Below the pieces are notes generated by a model. It did no database searches. It had not been told where the DNA came from and worked only from the letters and a program-made list of their open reading frames with translations. The translations under genes and the position numbers were made by a program. DNA of 50,566 bases, from assembly GCA_003526375.1 (NCBI GenBank), contig DPDG01000060.1:416-50981 (forward strand), given 5' to 3'. The stretch comes from Lentisphaeria bacterium. Its GTDB lineage: Bacteria > Verrucomicrobiota > Lentisphaeria > Victivallales > UBA1829. Each line of letters opens with the position of its first letter. The first letter of the stretch is position 1. Shown piece by piece: positions 40,680-49,664 of this stretch.

Positions 40680-42739
40680 TTCTGTTCCTTTTCGTAAGCA
40701 ATGGAAAAATATTTCGGAGTGTTGAATGCCAGATTCCGAATGCGGAGCACCAGCGTATTGCCGTATTGCGCAAAGTCCCGGAACACTGTCCACTCCGCCG
40801 CTTTGTATTCCAGCACATGAATGCTTTTCACTTTGCGTGAAACATGGAGTGTCGAGGTGATGTTTTCCAGTTCATCGAGCGAGAGATTGTAGATTCCCGC
40901 AACGGTATCGTTCTCACGGTCGAGGCGGAACGGCAGGAGGTTACGGTCTCCCGTGACATGCATCGGAAGTGTGTCGCGGGCGATCCAGCTTAGAAGATCA
41001 TGCATCCATTTTTTGCGCGCCGGAGTTTTGAATCCTGCGCAGAGCCCGGCGATTTCCAGCGGAAACACCACGATGCGCCCGCCCAGTTTATTGGTGAATG
41101 CGCAGGTTCCCGGAAACAGCCGTTTGAAATCCGGATCGACGAATTCGGTGATCTCCTCGCTTCCCCTGTGCGGTTTCATGACCGTGAACAGCGGGCGCTG
41201 CCCGTGAATTGCAAGCGAGAAGGCGTGCAGCGGTGTGCCGCCGAATTTTTCATTGTAGAAGCGTTCGCCGGAAACCGGATACGTCGTGTTCAGGGGGAAA
41301 GAGTCCACGTAATCCGCCCCGGTCAGTTCCGCATACCCCATTTCGCAAAGCGCCTGGAATGCAACGGAATCAATGAATGCGCCCTGTTTCAGAATGCGGA
41401 GGATTTCATCGTCCGGGGCGGAACGGATGCTCTGTCCCGCGAGAACCGTGACGGCGTCTTCGTTGATTGTCGCCGCGATACCAAGCATTTTCAGCATTTC
41501 GAGCGTGGCTCCGACATCGCCGAAGAAATTGTGTGTTCTTGCGTCAAGCTGTTTCGATTTGCCTGAATCGGGATGGAAATAGACCCTGACGCCGCGATCT
41601 TTTCCGCGCGGCTGAATGACGGATTTCAGCGTATTCAGATACTCTTTGCCGCAGGAAAGAGCCTGCAGAATATCCTCCGTCGCCGACATCGGGGTTCCGC
41701 AGTGATCATAGAGATTGAGCGTGACGGCATCGTTGCCGCATCCGATTGCGACGGAATTCTGGAGGCACAGGAACGTATTGGTTTTGGAGTAGCCTGTATA
41801 GGGAAAATTCTCGATCTCGCCTTCTTCGATACATGCGTTTCCGAAAACGGAACGGGTCATCAGAATCTGGGTTGAAGTCCCGCACAGCCCCGGCAGTCCG
41901 GCTTCGGAATAATTGCCGAGGGGAGGGCGGCTGAGCACGGGATATTTTCCGTCCGCGGACATGATGCGGTACATTGCCTGCCAGTCGCGCCCCTCTGCAA
42001 CGTGTGCGTCCGGTCCGCTGGACATGAGTCCGAATACCGTTTCCGGCGAGACCTGATGAACGGTCTCCTCACACATCCTCATGACTTCAAGCGTCATCTC
42101 GTTGAGAAATTCCAGCCATTGCACACGGAGCGGATCAGGGACGCCGGGGGCAAAGATTTTTTCCGCGAGCTCTTCCCGCGTGTAATGAGTGCCGAGTTTT
42201 TCATTGAAACGGCGGATATGCTCCTGACAGAAGCAGCCGATGCCTGCCGGACCATGGTTGAAGGTGCGCAGATCGTCCTCCATCCAGATGGAGACGGGGC
42301 GGGTTTCCGCATAGATGGTCCATTGCTTCCGTATGTAGTCGCGCCAGCCTCCGCCGATGTTGCAGGCGCAGTCCATGGCGTGGGTTCCGTCGGGATTGGT
42401 GCACATGGGCCAGTCCGGATGCTGTTTGCAGATATTGCGCCCGCGGTCGCCGTGCCCCTGCGTGACGTTCGGATTCAGGGAGTAGTTGACTCCGACCTCG
42501 TTCAGTTCTTTTTTGATCTGCAGAAGGATTTTCCGGTAATTTTCCAGCCACTCAAAGGACGGGTAATAATGCGTGAACGTGCCGGTGTCGATCTTGATGC
42601 AGACTTCATCAATTCCGTATTTCGGGCAGAGCCGCACAAGCTCGTCCAGATTTTCGCGCCAGCGCCACGGCGGGACGGTGCGGCGGAGAATGTAGAGATA
42701 GCCGTTGTTTTTTTCGACGTTTTCCGCATATTGATTCAT
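40676..42739 (-). CDS. GH42-like TIM-barrel glycoside hydrolase, cytoplasmic
   Basis: A 687-residue protein without a signal peptide. The N-terminal about 380 residues form a TIM barrel (GIDEVCIKIDTG, NYSLNPNVTQGHGDRG, SIWMEDDLRTFNH, CFCQEHIRRFNEKLG). WMEDD sits where GH42-type enzymes have the acid/base, and ACIEEGEIENFPYTGYSK is a candidate nucleophile region. The C-terminal part has a glutamine-amidotransferase-like beta-galactosidase trimerization domain (VTVLAGQSIRSAPDDEIL) and a beta domain. It is distant from standard GH42 enzymes. AAGGAG lies 8 nt before the ATG. It overlaps the lactonase gene before it by 4 bp and the SDR gene after it by 4 bp. Confidence 0.7.
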   Translation of the reverse strand: MNQYAENVEKNNGYLYILRRTVPPWRWRENLDELVRLCPKYGIDEVCIKIDTGTFTHYYPSFEWLENYRKILLQIKKELNEVGVNYSLNPNVTQGHGDRGRNICKQHPDWPMCTNPDGTHAMDCACNIGGGWRDYIRKQWTIYAETRPVSIWMEDDLRTFNHGPAGIGCFCQEHIRRFNEKLGTHYTREELAEKIFAPGVPDPLRVQWLEFLNEMTLEVMRMCEETVHQVSPETVFGLMSSGPDAHVAEGRDWQAMYRIMSADGKYPVLSRPPLGNYSEAGLPGLCGTSTQILMTRSVFGNACIEEGEIENFPYTGYSKTNTFLCLQNSVAIGCGNDAVTLNLYDHCGTPMSATEDILQALSCGKEYLNTLKSVIQPRGKDRGVRVYFHPDSGKSKQLDARTHNFFGDVGATLEMLKMLGIAATINEDAVTVLAGQSIRSAPDDEILRILKQGAFIDSVAFQALCEMGYAELTGADYVDSFPLNTTYPVSGERFYNEKFGGTPLHAFSLAIHGQRPLFTVMKPHRGSEEITEFVDPDFKRLFPGTCAFTNKLGGRIVVFPLEIAGLCAGFKTPARKKWMHDLLSWIARDTLPMHVTGDRNLLPFRLDRENDTVAGIYNLSLDELENITSTLHVSRKVKSIHVLEYKAAEWTVFRDFAQYGNTLVLRIRNLAFNTPKYFSIAYEKEQK

Positions 42740-43530
42740 AAAAAGAACTCCTTTCCCGCTTCCGGCAGGATCGTCCTGATTCCTTTGCTTTCGCAGTATT
42801 CCTTTGTGACCGGCTCCTTCGGGTCGTTGCCCGCGAACATCCCGATATGGCATGGAATCAGATATGCCGCTTTGCACTCTTTCGCCAGCCCGATTGCCTC
42901 GTCGATATCCATATTCCCGAGGATTCCAAGCGCCGCCCGTTCCGCATCGCGCCCGTTTGCCGGGAGAAGCATGGTCAGCTCATGCCCGTCCGGCAGGAAA
43001 CGCATGATCTCCGCCGCCTGTCCCGCATACGGAACCGTGTCGCCCGCAATGAATACGGACTTTCCCACCTTCGTGAAATTCAGCAGGTAACTCATGGAAA
43101 GATACTCGCCGTTCTCATCTTTTGCAAGCGTCTCATGGGCGGCGGGAATGGCAATGAGTCCGACACCGCTGCCGAGATCATACTTTTTTCCGGTCGCAAG
43201 GAATTCGAAGCGTTCCTCTTTTCCCGGAAAGAACGTCCTGATCTTGTCAATGCAGCTCGGCGGGCAGAGAAACCCTGTCTCCGGAGAATTTTCCATGACC
43301 GGGGCGATGGTCTCCGGGTCGAAATGATCGGCGTGCGGATGCGTGATGAGATAATAATCCGGCGTCAGTTCCGCCGGATTGCGGACGATCGGCGTATGGC
43401 GCGTGTGGTCCAGCCTGCTGTTGAGCTTGAGACACGAATCGGAGAGATACGGGTCTGCGATGATTTCCGTTTTTCCGCCGGAAATCAGAAAACCGCTCTG
43501 TCCGAGCCAGCATAGTTTGAGTTCAGGCAT
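42736..43530 (-). CDS. UlaG-like metallo-beta-lactamase-fold lactonase
   Basis: A 264-residue cytoplasmic metal-dependent hydrolase. The metal motif HPHADH is at residues 64-69, and later ligands are probably in AAHE, IAGDT and PCHIGMF. The fold and the pattern LCWLGQSGFLI, IIADPYLSD resemble UlaG, the L-ascorbate-6-phosphate lactonase, and its relatives that open sugar lactones. In this operon it likely opens an aldonolactone made by the SDR. The Shine-Dalgarno sequence is weak. It follows the RraA-like gene by 18 bp. Confidence 0.85.
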   Translation of the reverse strand: MPELKLCWLGQSGFLISGGKTEIIADPYLSDSCLKLNSRLDHTRHTPIVRNPAELTPDYYLITHPHADHFDPETIAPVMENSPETGFLCPPSCIDKIRTFFPGKEERFEFLATGKKYDLGSGVGLIAIPAAHETLAKDENGEYLSMSYLLNFTKVGKSVFIAGDTVPYAGQAAEIMRFLPDGHELTMLLPANGRDAERAALGILGNMDIDEAIGLAKECKAAYLIPCHIGMFAGNDPKEPVTKEYCESKGIRTILPEAGKEFFL

Positions 43531-43548
43531 TTTCTTTTCCCGCTTGTT

Positions 43549-44304
43549 TCAGAAGTAACCGCCTTTGTCGATGATCTCGGAGATGGTGTCGCCTTGCCGG
43601 ACCCATGAGAAGATATCGACTTCATTGCGTTCGATGCCTTCTGCGCGGAGGAGAACGTCATAGGCGATTTCGCGGGGGATACAGAGCACTCCGTCGATGT
43701 CGCCGAAGATGATGTCTCCTGGGCGGACCGTGACCTTGCCGATGCGGACGGGCACCTGGTAGTGCGTGATCATGCAGCGTCCGAGGGAGCCGTTGCTTGT
43801 GCGGTATTTGTAGAATACGGGAAACTTCTGTTCGAGAATCTGCTTCGTGTCGCGGATGCCGCCGGAAATGACCGCGCCGCGGATTCCTTTGGTAATCGCC
43901 GTGGCTGTCATGACGCCGCCCCAGAGAGAGGCTTCGGTGTCTTCGGAGGTATCCCACACGACAACTCCTTCTGGTTTGAAATCGTCGAGCATCTGCGCAC
44001 GGAATGTCATTTCCCCTTCGATCATGACATTGGGGGCGCTCTTGACGGTGAAGGCTTCTCCGCAGACGGTCATTTCATCGCGGAGCGGCATGATTTCGGA
44101 CGGCAGATTCTGATTCAGGAGGCAGAGTTCGCGCATGACGTCGTTGATGCATCCCGTATAGAGTTTTTCATACCGTTCGCAGAGTTCTTTCACCGGAACC
44201 GGAAATTCACAGTCCGGGATACGCTGGCGTGTCGCAATGAGTTTGTCCAGCTTCATCAGGCCGGCTTCTTTGGCTTTTTCTCTCATGTCTTTCAGTGAGG
44301 GCAT
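43549..44304 (-). CDS. RraA-like 2-keto-acid aldolase
   Basis: A 251-residue cytoplasmic protein of the RraA/HMG aldolase family. Signature stretches are WGGVMTATAITKGIRGAVISGGIRD in pieces and VRPGDIIFGDIDGVLCIPRE, which include the metal-binding Asp and the catalytic Arg-Asp. Known family members cleave 4-hydroxy-4-methyl-2-oxoglutarate or 4-carboxy-4-hydroxy-2-oxoadipate to pyruvate plus a second product. Others only inhibit RNase E. Beside an enolase-superfamily dehydratase it is more likely an aldolase for a 2-keto-3-deoxy sugar acid. AAAGGAAA precedes the ATG, and the GH10 gene ends 24 bp upstream. Confidence 0.85.
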   Translation of the reverse strand: MPSLKDMREKAKEAGLMKLDKLIATRQRIPDCEFPVPVKELCERYEKLYTGCINDVMRELCLLNQNLPSEIMPLRDEMTVCGEAFTVKSAPNVMIEGEMTFRAQMLDDFKPEGVVVWDTSEDTEASLWGGVMTATAITKGIRGAVISGGIRDTKQILEQKFPVFYKYRTSNGSLGRCMITHYQVPVRIGKVTVRPGDIIFGDIDGVLCIPREIAYDVLLRAEGIERNEVDIFSWVRQGDTISEIIDKGGYF

Positions 44305-44328
44305 GGTGTATTTCCTTTCATTTGAAAA

Positions 44329-45660
44329 TCAGATGATAATATCGAATTTGTTATTGGAGTGTCTGTCAAGATGAATGTCCCGCTTTTCCGTTTTTCCGTC
44401 CGCTGTGATTTCCAGCTCATACGTTCCGTAAAAACCTTTGAACGCAAGTCCGTCCGTCTCCGTATCAAGCGAGAGATTCGTGCGCCAGACCTTTTGGAAC
44501 AGGTCCTGAATCGTGCGGCAGGATGCTTTCGGCGTGAAATCATAGCGCAGCAGTCCGCCGTGAAAATAGTTTTCCCCCGCTGTCATGTCGCCCTGCTTTG
44601 CCCCGTGTGCAAAACCGTCCGCCAGATTCCAGTATAAAATCGCTTCCATTGCCGGATGGCTGAACCACATGCTGTAAAGATGTCTGATGATTTCCGCCTG
44701 AATCTCCTCGTCTTCCTCCGTATAGGCATAGGCGGGAATCGTGAGCTCGGTGATCTGGATGCTTCTGCCGAGTTTCGCATAGGTGTCGAGAACATCGAAA
44801 ATCCGTTCCGGGTCATAGAACTGCGCGGTTTCCTCCGCTTCTTTTTCCGCCCGGTAGAACATGTGGAACTGCATTCCGATGCAGTCGATGCGCGCGCCGT
44901 TCCGGATCGCCCGCTCGATCTGCATGTAATAAGGACTGCGGTTGCCCTGATAATGTTCATTGTCCCAGATCCTGCTATGCGCTTCGTTGATGATCAGGCG
45001 GTTTGTGTGGAAGTAGCGTTCCGCGGTTTCGAAACTCCATTCGATGAAGTCATCCTGATCGTAAAACGTGCAGTAGCCGGGGATGCGCATCCCCCAGAAC
45101 GTCTCATTCGTGACCTCCCAGTCGCGAATGCGTCCCGAGTAACGTTCCGCAAGCTCTCTGAACCGTTTGTCGAGGAGATGCTTTTCCTTCCAGATGTCGC
45201 CCTTTGCCCACTGCGGTGTAAAATGAGCGTAATTCAAACAGTGTGCTTTAGGTTCGATTCCATTCGCTTCACAGTATTCGAGGCAGAGATCGGGGGCGGG
45301 ACGGCGGTAGACTTTCGGACTGTCTTTGGCAAAACGCGGTTTCCCCTGTTCCGGTTCCAGATCGCTCCAGTAAAACGGGAGCGTCGCCATATTGAACGTT
45401 TTCGCAAAATATTTCCTGTAAGCCTGATTCTGTTCTTCCGAATTGAATTCGTCAAGCATGAACAGGTTGGCTCCGTAATGGAAGTCATGTGTTTTCTGCC
45501 TGATCTCGATATGCGCGCCATTTACCTCCCTGCCTTCCGCGTCTTTGAAATGCAGAGATGCTGTCCCTTTGCGGTTCTGTTCGATTCCGTGCCTGACACG
45601 GTCTTCCATGAACGCTTTTTTCTCTTCGAACAGTTTTAATACATCACAGCGTCTGCTCAT
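44329..45660 (-). CDS. GH10 xylanase-like protein, first copy, cytoplasmic
   Basis: A 443-residue protein without a signal peptide. The GH10 catalytic barrel (about residues 60-365) has the acid/base Glu186 in WEVTNE and the nucleophile Glu305 in IQITELTI. The usual H-x-L-x-WH block reads AHCLNYAHF here, so the WH pair is lost. An N-terminal about 55 residues (FKDAEGREVNGAHIEIRQKTHDFHYG) and a C-terminal beta tail frame the barrel. The paralogue at 48333-49664 has the same length and plan. It probably cleaves xylo-oligosaccharides or a related glycan inside the cell. It overlaps the GH13 gene before it by 4 bp (ATGA), with AAGGAAA upstream. Confidence 0.85.
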   Translation of the reverse strand: MSRRCDVLKLFEEKKAFMEDRVRHGIEQNRKGTASLHFKDAEGREVNGAHIEIRQKTHDFHYGANLFMLDEFNSEEQNQAYRKYFAKTFNMATLPFYWSDLEPEQGKPRFAKDSPKVYRRPAPDLCLEYCEANGIEPKAHCLNYAHFTPQWAKGDIWKEKHLLDKRFRELAERYSGRIRDWEVTNETFWGMRIPGYCTFYDQDDFIEWSFETAERYFHTNRLIINEAHSRIWDNEHYQGNRSPYYMQIERAIRNGARIDCIGMQFHMFYRAEKEAEETAQFYDPERIFDVLDTYAKLGRSIQITELTIPAYAYTEEDEEIQAEIIRHLYSMWFSHPAMEAILYWNLADGFAHGAKQGDMTAGENYFHGGLLRYDFTPKASCRTIQDLFQKVWRTNLSLDTETDGLAFKGFYGTYELEITADGKTEKRDIHLDRHSNNKFDIII

Positions 45661-46976
45661 AATGTTTCCTTCTTTAGAATGATAAATCCATTTGCTTCCA
45701 GTGTGAATCCTGCATCGCTGAAAAAAAAGCCGCGTTCCAGAAGACGATGCCCCGAAGATAAATTCCGATTGGCGGGACAGTGAACTTCACATTTCTTGTC
45801 CCCCAGATTGACTGCGCAGAATATTGCCTCCGTTTCCGTGCTGCGCAGGATCGCGCAGACGGTTTCCCGCTTATCATGTTGGATCCATTCCGTACTGCCG
45901 TAAAGAATTGCTTGTTCATTACGGTGAATCTCTGCCAGCTTCCGCAGAAACGCCATTCGCTCAGATGGATCGCCGCTCCGGTCGATGGTAAACTGCCCTT
46001 TTCTTCCGAAAATGCTGTGACGCGAAGTGTCGCGGTATTCGCACCCGTTATAAAGGAGCGGAACTCCGTCGATGCAGTAGCAGAGCACCAGCGCTGCCTC
46101 ACATTTTGCGGAACTGATTTTCTCCATGCGGTTGTGATACATATCGTTTGCGGTATCATGATGCTCGATACAGCGCAGACTCATACCGTTTTCTGCGGCG
46201 CCATGTTCGCCGCGCCATGCAGTTTCCAGGGCCGCCGCCGGCATCCCGCAGAGAAATATATCGCGCATGGCGTACATGACCCAGAAATGCGAATAATTGA
46301 TATCAAAAGCCTCCAACTGATCCTCCGGGCGGTATTTCAGCTCATTTTCGTTGAGCATGATGAAATCAGGACGGATCTGTTTGATCCTCCGGACTCCTTC
46401 GATCCAGAAGTCGAGCGGAACGGAGCCGCCGACATCACAGCGGTAGGCGTCAATGCCGCACTCTTTCACGAAATACAGCATGTTGTCCCAGAGATACTCG
46501 CGGAGTTCCCGCGAATCAAAATCAATCGTGCAGAAATGGTAGCTGTTCAACAGCGGATTTCCGTCCGCGTCCAGTTTGACGAACTGCGGGAATCGTTTGG
46601 CGAAGGTCGGACCGGCATGCATATAGACAAGAGCCATCATGACTTTCAGTCCTAGCCGATGTGCCACAGTGACGAAGGATTTGAAATCCTCCTCCTTGCC
46701 GTATTCCCGGTCCACCCTGAAATAATCCATGAGACGATAGGGATTGCGCGGATTCATGCAGCAGGATTTCTTCTGACGTTCACTCCAGTATTCATAACAC
46801 TGGTCATCATCCGCTTCGACAAAGGGGCAAAGATAGATAATGTCCGCACCTGAGGCGACCACGTCCGGGAGAAATTTTTCTGCCGCGGAAATCGTGCCTT
46901 CTTTCGTGAAAACACGAAGATTGATTTGATAGATGACCGCTTTTCTTACAGGATCCGATGCCTCTTTCACTCTCAT
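45657..46976 (-). CDS. GH13 alpha-amylase-family enzyme, cytoplasmic
   Basis: A 439-residue protein without a signal peptide. Conserved GH13 regions are SGADIIYLCPF (about residues 42-52), GIDAYRCDVGG with nucleophile Asp181, FIMLNENEL with candidate acid Glu210 or Glu212, and CIEHHDTAND with Asp274 of region IV (usually NHD, here HHD). The closing domain has VNLGDKKCEVH. The start at 46976 is chosen because AAGGAG lies 9 nt upstream; an earlier in-frame ATG at 47021 would overlap the dehydratase gene. The substrate, an alpha-glucoside of unknown linkage, is not defined. It lies between a dehydratase and a GH10 gene. Confidence 0.88.
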   Translation of the reverse strand: MRVKEASDPVRKAVIYQINLRVFTKEGTISAAEKFLPDVVASGADIIYLCPFVEADDDQCYEYWSERQKKSCCMNPRNPYRLMDYFRVDREYGKEEDFKSFVTVAHRLGLKVMMALVYMHAGPTFAKRFPQFVKLDADGNPLLNSYHFCTIDFDSRELREYLWDNMLYFVKECGIDAYRCDVGGSVPLDFWIEGVRRIKQIRPDFIMLNENELKYRPEDQLEAFDINYSHFWVMYAMRDIFLCGMPAAALETAWRGEHGAAENGMSLRCIEHHDTANDMYHNRMEKISSAKCEAALVLCYCIDGVPLLYNGCEYRDTSRHSIFGRKGQFTIDRSGDPSERMAFLRKLAEIHRNEQAILYGSTEWIQHDKRETVCAILRSTETEAIFCAVNLGDKKCEVHCPANRNLSSGHRLLERGFFFSDAGFTLEANGFIILKKETL

Positions 46977-46993
46977 GACGATGTGCTCCTTTT

Positions 46994-48322
46994 TTATGAC
47001 CATTGACGGTCGTTCGCCCATTCTTTATCCCATTGCTCCGTGGATTCCCATGCGACCGGGAAATCCTGATGGAGTTTTTCCGCGATCAGTTCCTCGTTGA
47101 GTTCGTCGATGCCGAGCCCCGGCTTGTCCGGAACGTCGATGAAGCCGTCCCTGATCAGCGGAACCGGAACGCCTTTCACCAGATTTTCCCACCACGGGAC
47201 ATCAACGCTGTGCACCTCAAGCGCCATGAAATTGCGTGTCGCCGCGGCGACGTGGACCGCCGCCATGCACGCGACCGGGCTTTCCGCCATGTGGATCGAC
47301 ATCTGGACTCCGTATTCCTCCGCCATGTCGCCGATCTTTTTCGTTTCGAGAATGCCGCCCGCCGTCAATACGTCGGGATGAACCACTGCGAGCGCGCCGG
47401 ATTCAAACAGAGGTTTGAAGGATTCCTTGAGATACATGTCTTCTCCGGTGCCGACAGGGGTTGTGGTGGAGTTCGCCAGACGCACATACTGGCTGGTCAT
47501 CTGCCATGGAACGGGGTCCTCCATCCATGCAAGATTGAACTTTTCCAGACGTTTTGCCAGTTTGATGCAGTCTTCCAGCGGAATATGCCCGAGGTGGTCG
47601 ATCGCAATCGGGATTTCATAGCCTGTGACCTCCCGGCAGTCCGCCATGTATTTCTCGAGGTAGTCGAGCCCTTTTTCCGTAATGTGGATTCCAGTGAAAG
47701 GATGTGCCGTGTTGAAGAGGTCGTAGGCTTCGCCGCGCATGGCGCGGGGGTCGATGGAGCCGTGGGGTGTGGAAAAGACCGTCTGTTTGTATTCCCGCAT
47801 TTTCTCAAGAAAGCCGAGCGGGGCGGAAAGGGCTCCGGGGACATCCATCAGAAGCTCGATGCCGAGGTCCATTTTCAGAAAAGTATAGCCCTGCGCCATG
47901 CGGTCTTTGAGAGCTTTGCCCATATCGCGCCCGCCGCCTTCGGAGTCGGTGTCGCAGTAGATGCGGATTCGGTCACGGTATTTTCCCCCCAGAAGTTGCC
48001 ACACGGGGACGCCCCATGCCTTGCCCGCAATGTCCCACAGCGCAACTTCGATTCCGCAGACGCCGCCCGCCTGCCGCGAGTCTCCGCCGAACTGTTTGAT
48101 ACGGCGGAAGATTTTCTCGACGTTGCAGGGATTTTCGCCCAGAATACGGCTTTTGAGCATCGCCGCATAAGTGCGGCTGGAGGCGTCGCGCACCTCGCCA
48201 TAGCCGGTGATTCCCTGATTGGTGTAAATCTTGAGGAGTGTACAGCGTTTCGGCGCGCCGTCGATGTCGGCAAAGCGCATGTCCGTGATTTTGAGTGTGG
48301 ACGGGTCGATTTTCGGGTTCAT
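46994..48322 (-). CDS. Enolase-superfamily sugar-acid dehydratase (mandelate racemase/muconate lactonizing enzyme type)
   Basis: A 442-residue cytoplasmic enzyme. The N-terminal capping domain includes GITGYGEVRDAS and ALWDIAGKAWGVPVWQLLGG. The barrel carries FLKMDLG (K150), Mg ligands in AIDHLG, MEDPVPW and GTGEDMY, and a probable general base or acid in HMAESP. Sequence alone does not tell which aldonate or uronate it dehydrates, or whether it is a racemase. Beside a lactonase, an aldolase and an SDR, dehydration of an aldonate to its 2-keto-3-deoxy acid is most likely. AAGGAAA precedes the ATG. It is 10 bp from the GH10 gene and 17 bp from the GH13 gene. Confidence 0.88.
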   Translation of the reverse strand: MNPKIDPSTLKITDMRFADIDGAPKRCTLLKIYTNQGITGYGEVRDASSRTYAAMLKSRILGENPCNVEKIFRRIKQFGGDSRQAGGVCGIEVALWDIAGKAWGVPVWQLLGGKYRDRIRIYCDTDSEGGGRDMGKALKDRMAQGYTFLKMDLGIELLMDVPGALSAPLGFLEKMREYKQTVFSTPHGSIDPRAMRGEAYDLFNTAHPFTGIHITEKGLDYLEKYMADCREVTGYEIPIAIDHLGHIPLEDCIKLAKRLEKFNLAWMEDPVPWQMTSQYVRLANSTTTPVGTGEDMYLKESFKPLFESGALAVVHPDVLTAGGILETKKIGDMAEEYGVQMSIHMAESPVACMAAVHVAAATRNFMALEVHSVDVPWWENLVKGVPVPLIRDGFIDVPDKPGLGIDELNEELIAEKLHQDFPVAWESTEQWDKEWANDRQWS

Positions 48323-48332
48323 CTTTCTTTCC

Positions 48333-49664
48333 TTATTTTATCATGAGATTGAATTCGTTGCCGGAGAATCTGCTCAGATCGAACTCTCGGCATACTCTGC
48401 CGTATTCCGTCTCGATTTCCGCATCGTATTTACCGTAGAAACCGTGAAAACGGTTGTCGGCTCCTGCTCTGTATTCCAAAACCGTTTCCGTGTGCCATTC
48501 CCGTTTGATGAGCCGTTCCAGCGCCCTGAATGCCGGTTTCGGCGTGAAATCGTAGTTGACCAGGCCCGCACGCAGGGAGTTTTCCCCTTCCTCACTGCCC
48601 AGCGGAGCATATGCCGCGGTTCCGTCCACCATATTCCACCAGACGATTGCCTCGGTTGCCGGATGGCTGAACCAGAGACGGTAGAGTTTTTCCGCAACCA
48701 GTTCCTGAAATCTGTCTCCGTCGCCGAGATCGCGGCGGCTGATGACGCTGACTTCGGAGAAGTTGACGGGAATCCCCAGTTTCTGATACTGATCCAGGCA
48801 CTGGAGAATGCAACGGGGATTCAGCGGGCGGTTGACGCCGATGCAGTTGTCTCCGGTCATATTGCCGAACATGTGATACTGGAGTCCGAGCCCGCCGACC
48901 TTGCAGCCCCGTTCCAGCAGATGTTTCACCAGAAGATAAACCGGGGTGTAATCGCCTTGAAAGTTCCACCACGTGCTGTCGTCATTGTAGAGCTTCCGGT
49001 TGTCCGGGAAAAAACGGTCGGCAAGATGAAAAACCTGTTCCACGTAATCCGGGGGGAGCGGCGGTGCGTTTTTCCTGCACGACGGGTGAAGCGTCTGTGC
49101 TTCGTTGACCGCGTCCCATACCGGGATTTTATCCCTGTAACGCTCCGAAATTTCTTCAAAACGTTTTTCCAGAAGACGCATGACGTCCTTTGTGTTATTC
49201 GGAACCCAGCCCGGCCAGAAGTTGTGCCAGCAGAGCGGATGCCCTTTCGGCATGATCCCGTATTTTTCGCAGAATTCCAATACGCGGTCCGGCGCCGGAC
49301 GCCGGTAAATGAACGGGCTCTCTTTCGTGAAGCGCGTTTTTCCCTGCTCCGGCTCCAGATCGCTCCAGTAGAACGGAACCACCGCAAGATTGAAGAGACT
49401 GCCGAAGACCTTCTCATAGCGTTCGTTCTGTTCTTTTTCCGGAAAAGAGTCGATCATGAACGCATTACAGCCGAATTTGTATTCATGCGTTTTCTGCTTC
49501 AGGCGGATTGTCGCCCCCGCGACTTCTCCTCCTTCCGCATCTTTCAGTACAAAGTGCCCGAATCCTTTGCGGTACATCTCCGTTCCGCTTCGGATTCTGA
49601 ATTCGATTTCGGAATCTTCCGCAAGGATGTATCTTGAGAGTCTTTCCGCTTCTTCCGTGAACAT
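48333..49664 (-). CDS. GH10 xylanase-like protein, second copy, cytoplasmic
   Basis: A 443-residue protein without a signal peptide. The GH10 barrel has GHPLCWHNFWPGW (residues 141-153, the intact WH block), acid/base Glu188 in WDAVNEA and nucleophile Glu304 in VNFSEVSV. The segment FYWSDLEPEQGK is identical in the first copy, so the two are paralogues split by the dehydratase and GH13 genes. AAGGAGAGG precedes the ATG. The ATG shares one base with the stop codon of the IclR gene (TAATG), which points to translational coupling. A longer N-terminus reading into the IclR gene is rejected. Confidence 0.88.
   Translation of the reverse strand: MFTEEAERLSRYILAEDSEIEFRIRSGTEMYRKGFGHFVLKDAEGGEVAGATIRLKQKTHEYKFGCNAFMIDSFPEKEQNERYEKVFGSLFNLAVVPFYWSDLEPEQGKTRFTKESPFIYRRPAPDRVLEFCEKYGIMPKGHPLCWHNFWPGWVPNNTKDVMRLLEKRFEEISERYRDKIPVWDAVNEAQTLHPSCRKNAPPLPPDYVEQVFHLADRFFPDNRKLYNDDSTWWNFQGDYTPVYLLVKHLLERGCKVGGLGLQYHMFGNMTGDNCIGVNRPLNPRCILQCLDQYQKLGIPVNFSEVSVISRRDLGDGDRFQELVAEKLYRLWFSHPATEAIVWWNMVDGTAAYAPLGSEEGENSLRAGLVNYDFTPKPAFRALERLIKREWHTETVLEYRAGADNRFHGFYGKYDAEIETEYGRVCREFDLSRFSGNEFNLMIK

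Noticed and set aside
40676..42877. Longer N-terminus of the GH42-like protein from 42877
   Set aside because: It would overlap the lactonase gene by about 140 bp. The ATG at 42739 has AAGGAG and a 4-bp overlap typical of this operon.
47003..49637. Long plus-strand frames antisense to the dehydratase and second GH10 gene
   Set aside because: The minus-strand genes carry clear catalytic motifs and operon spacing. The plus-strand products are Arg- and Phe-rich shadow sequences.
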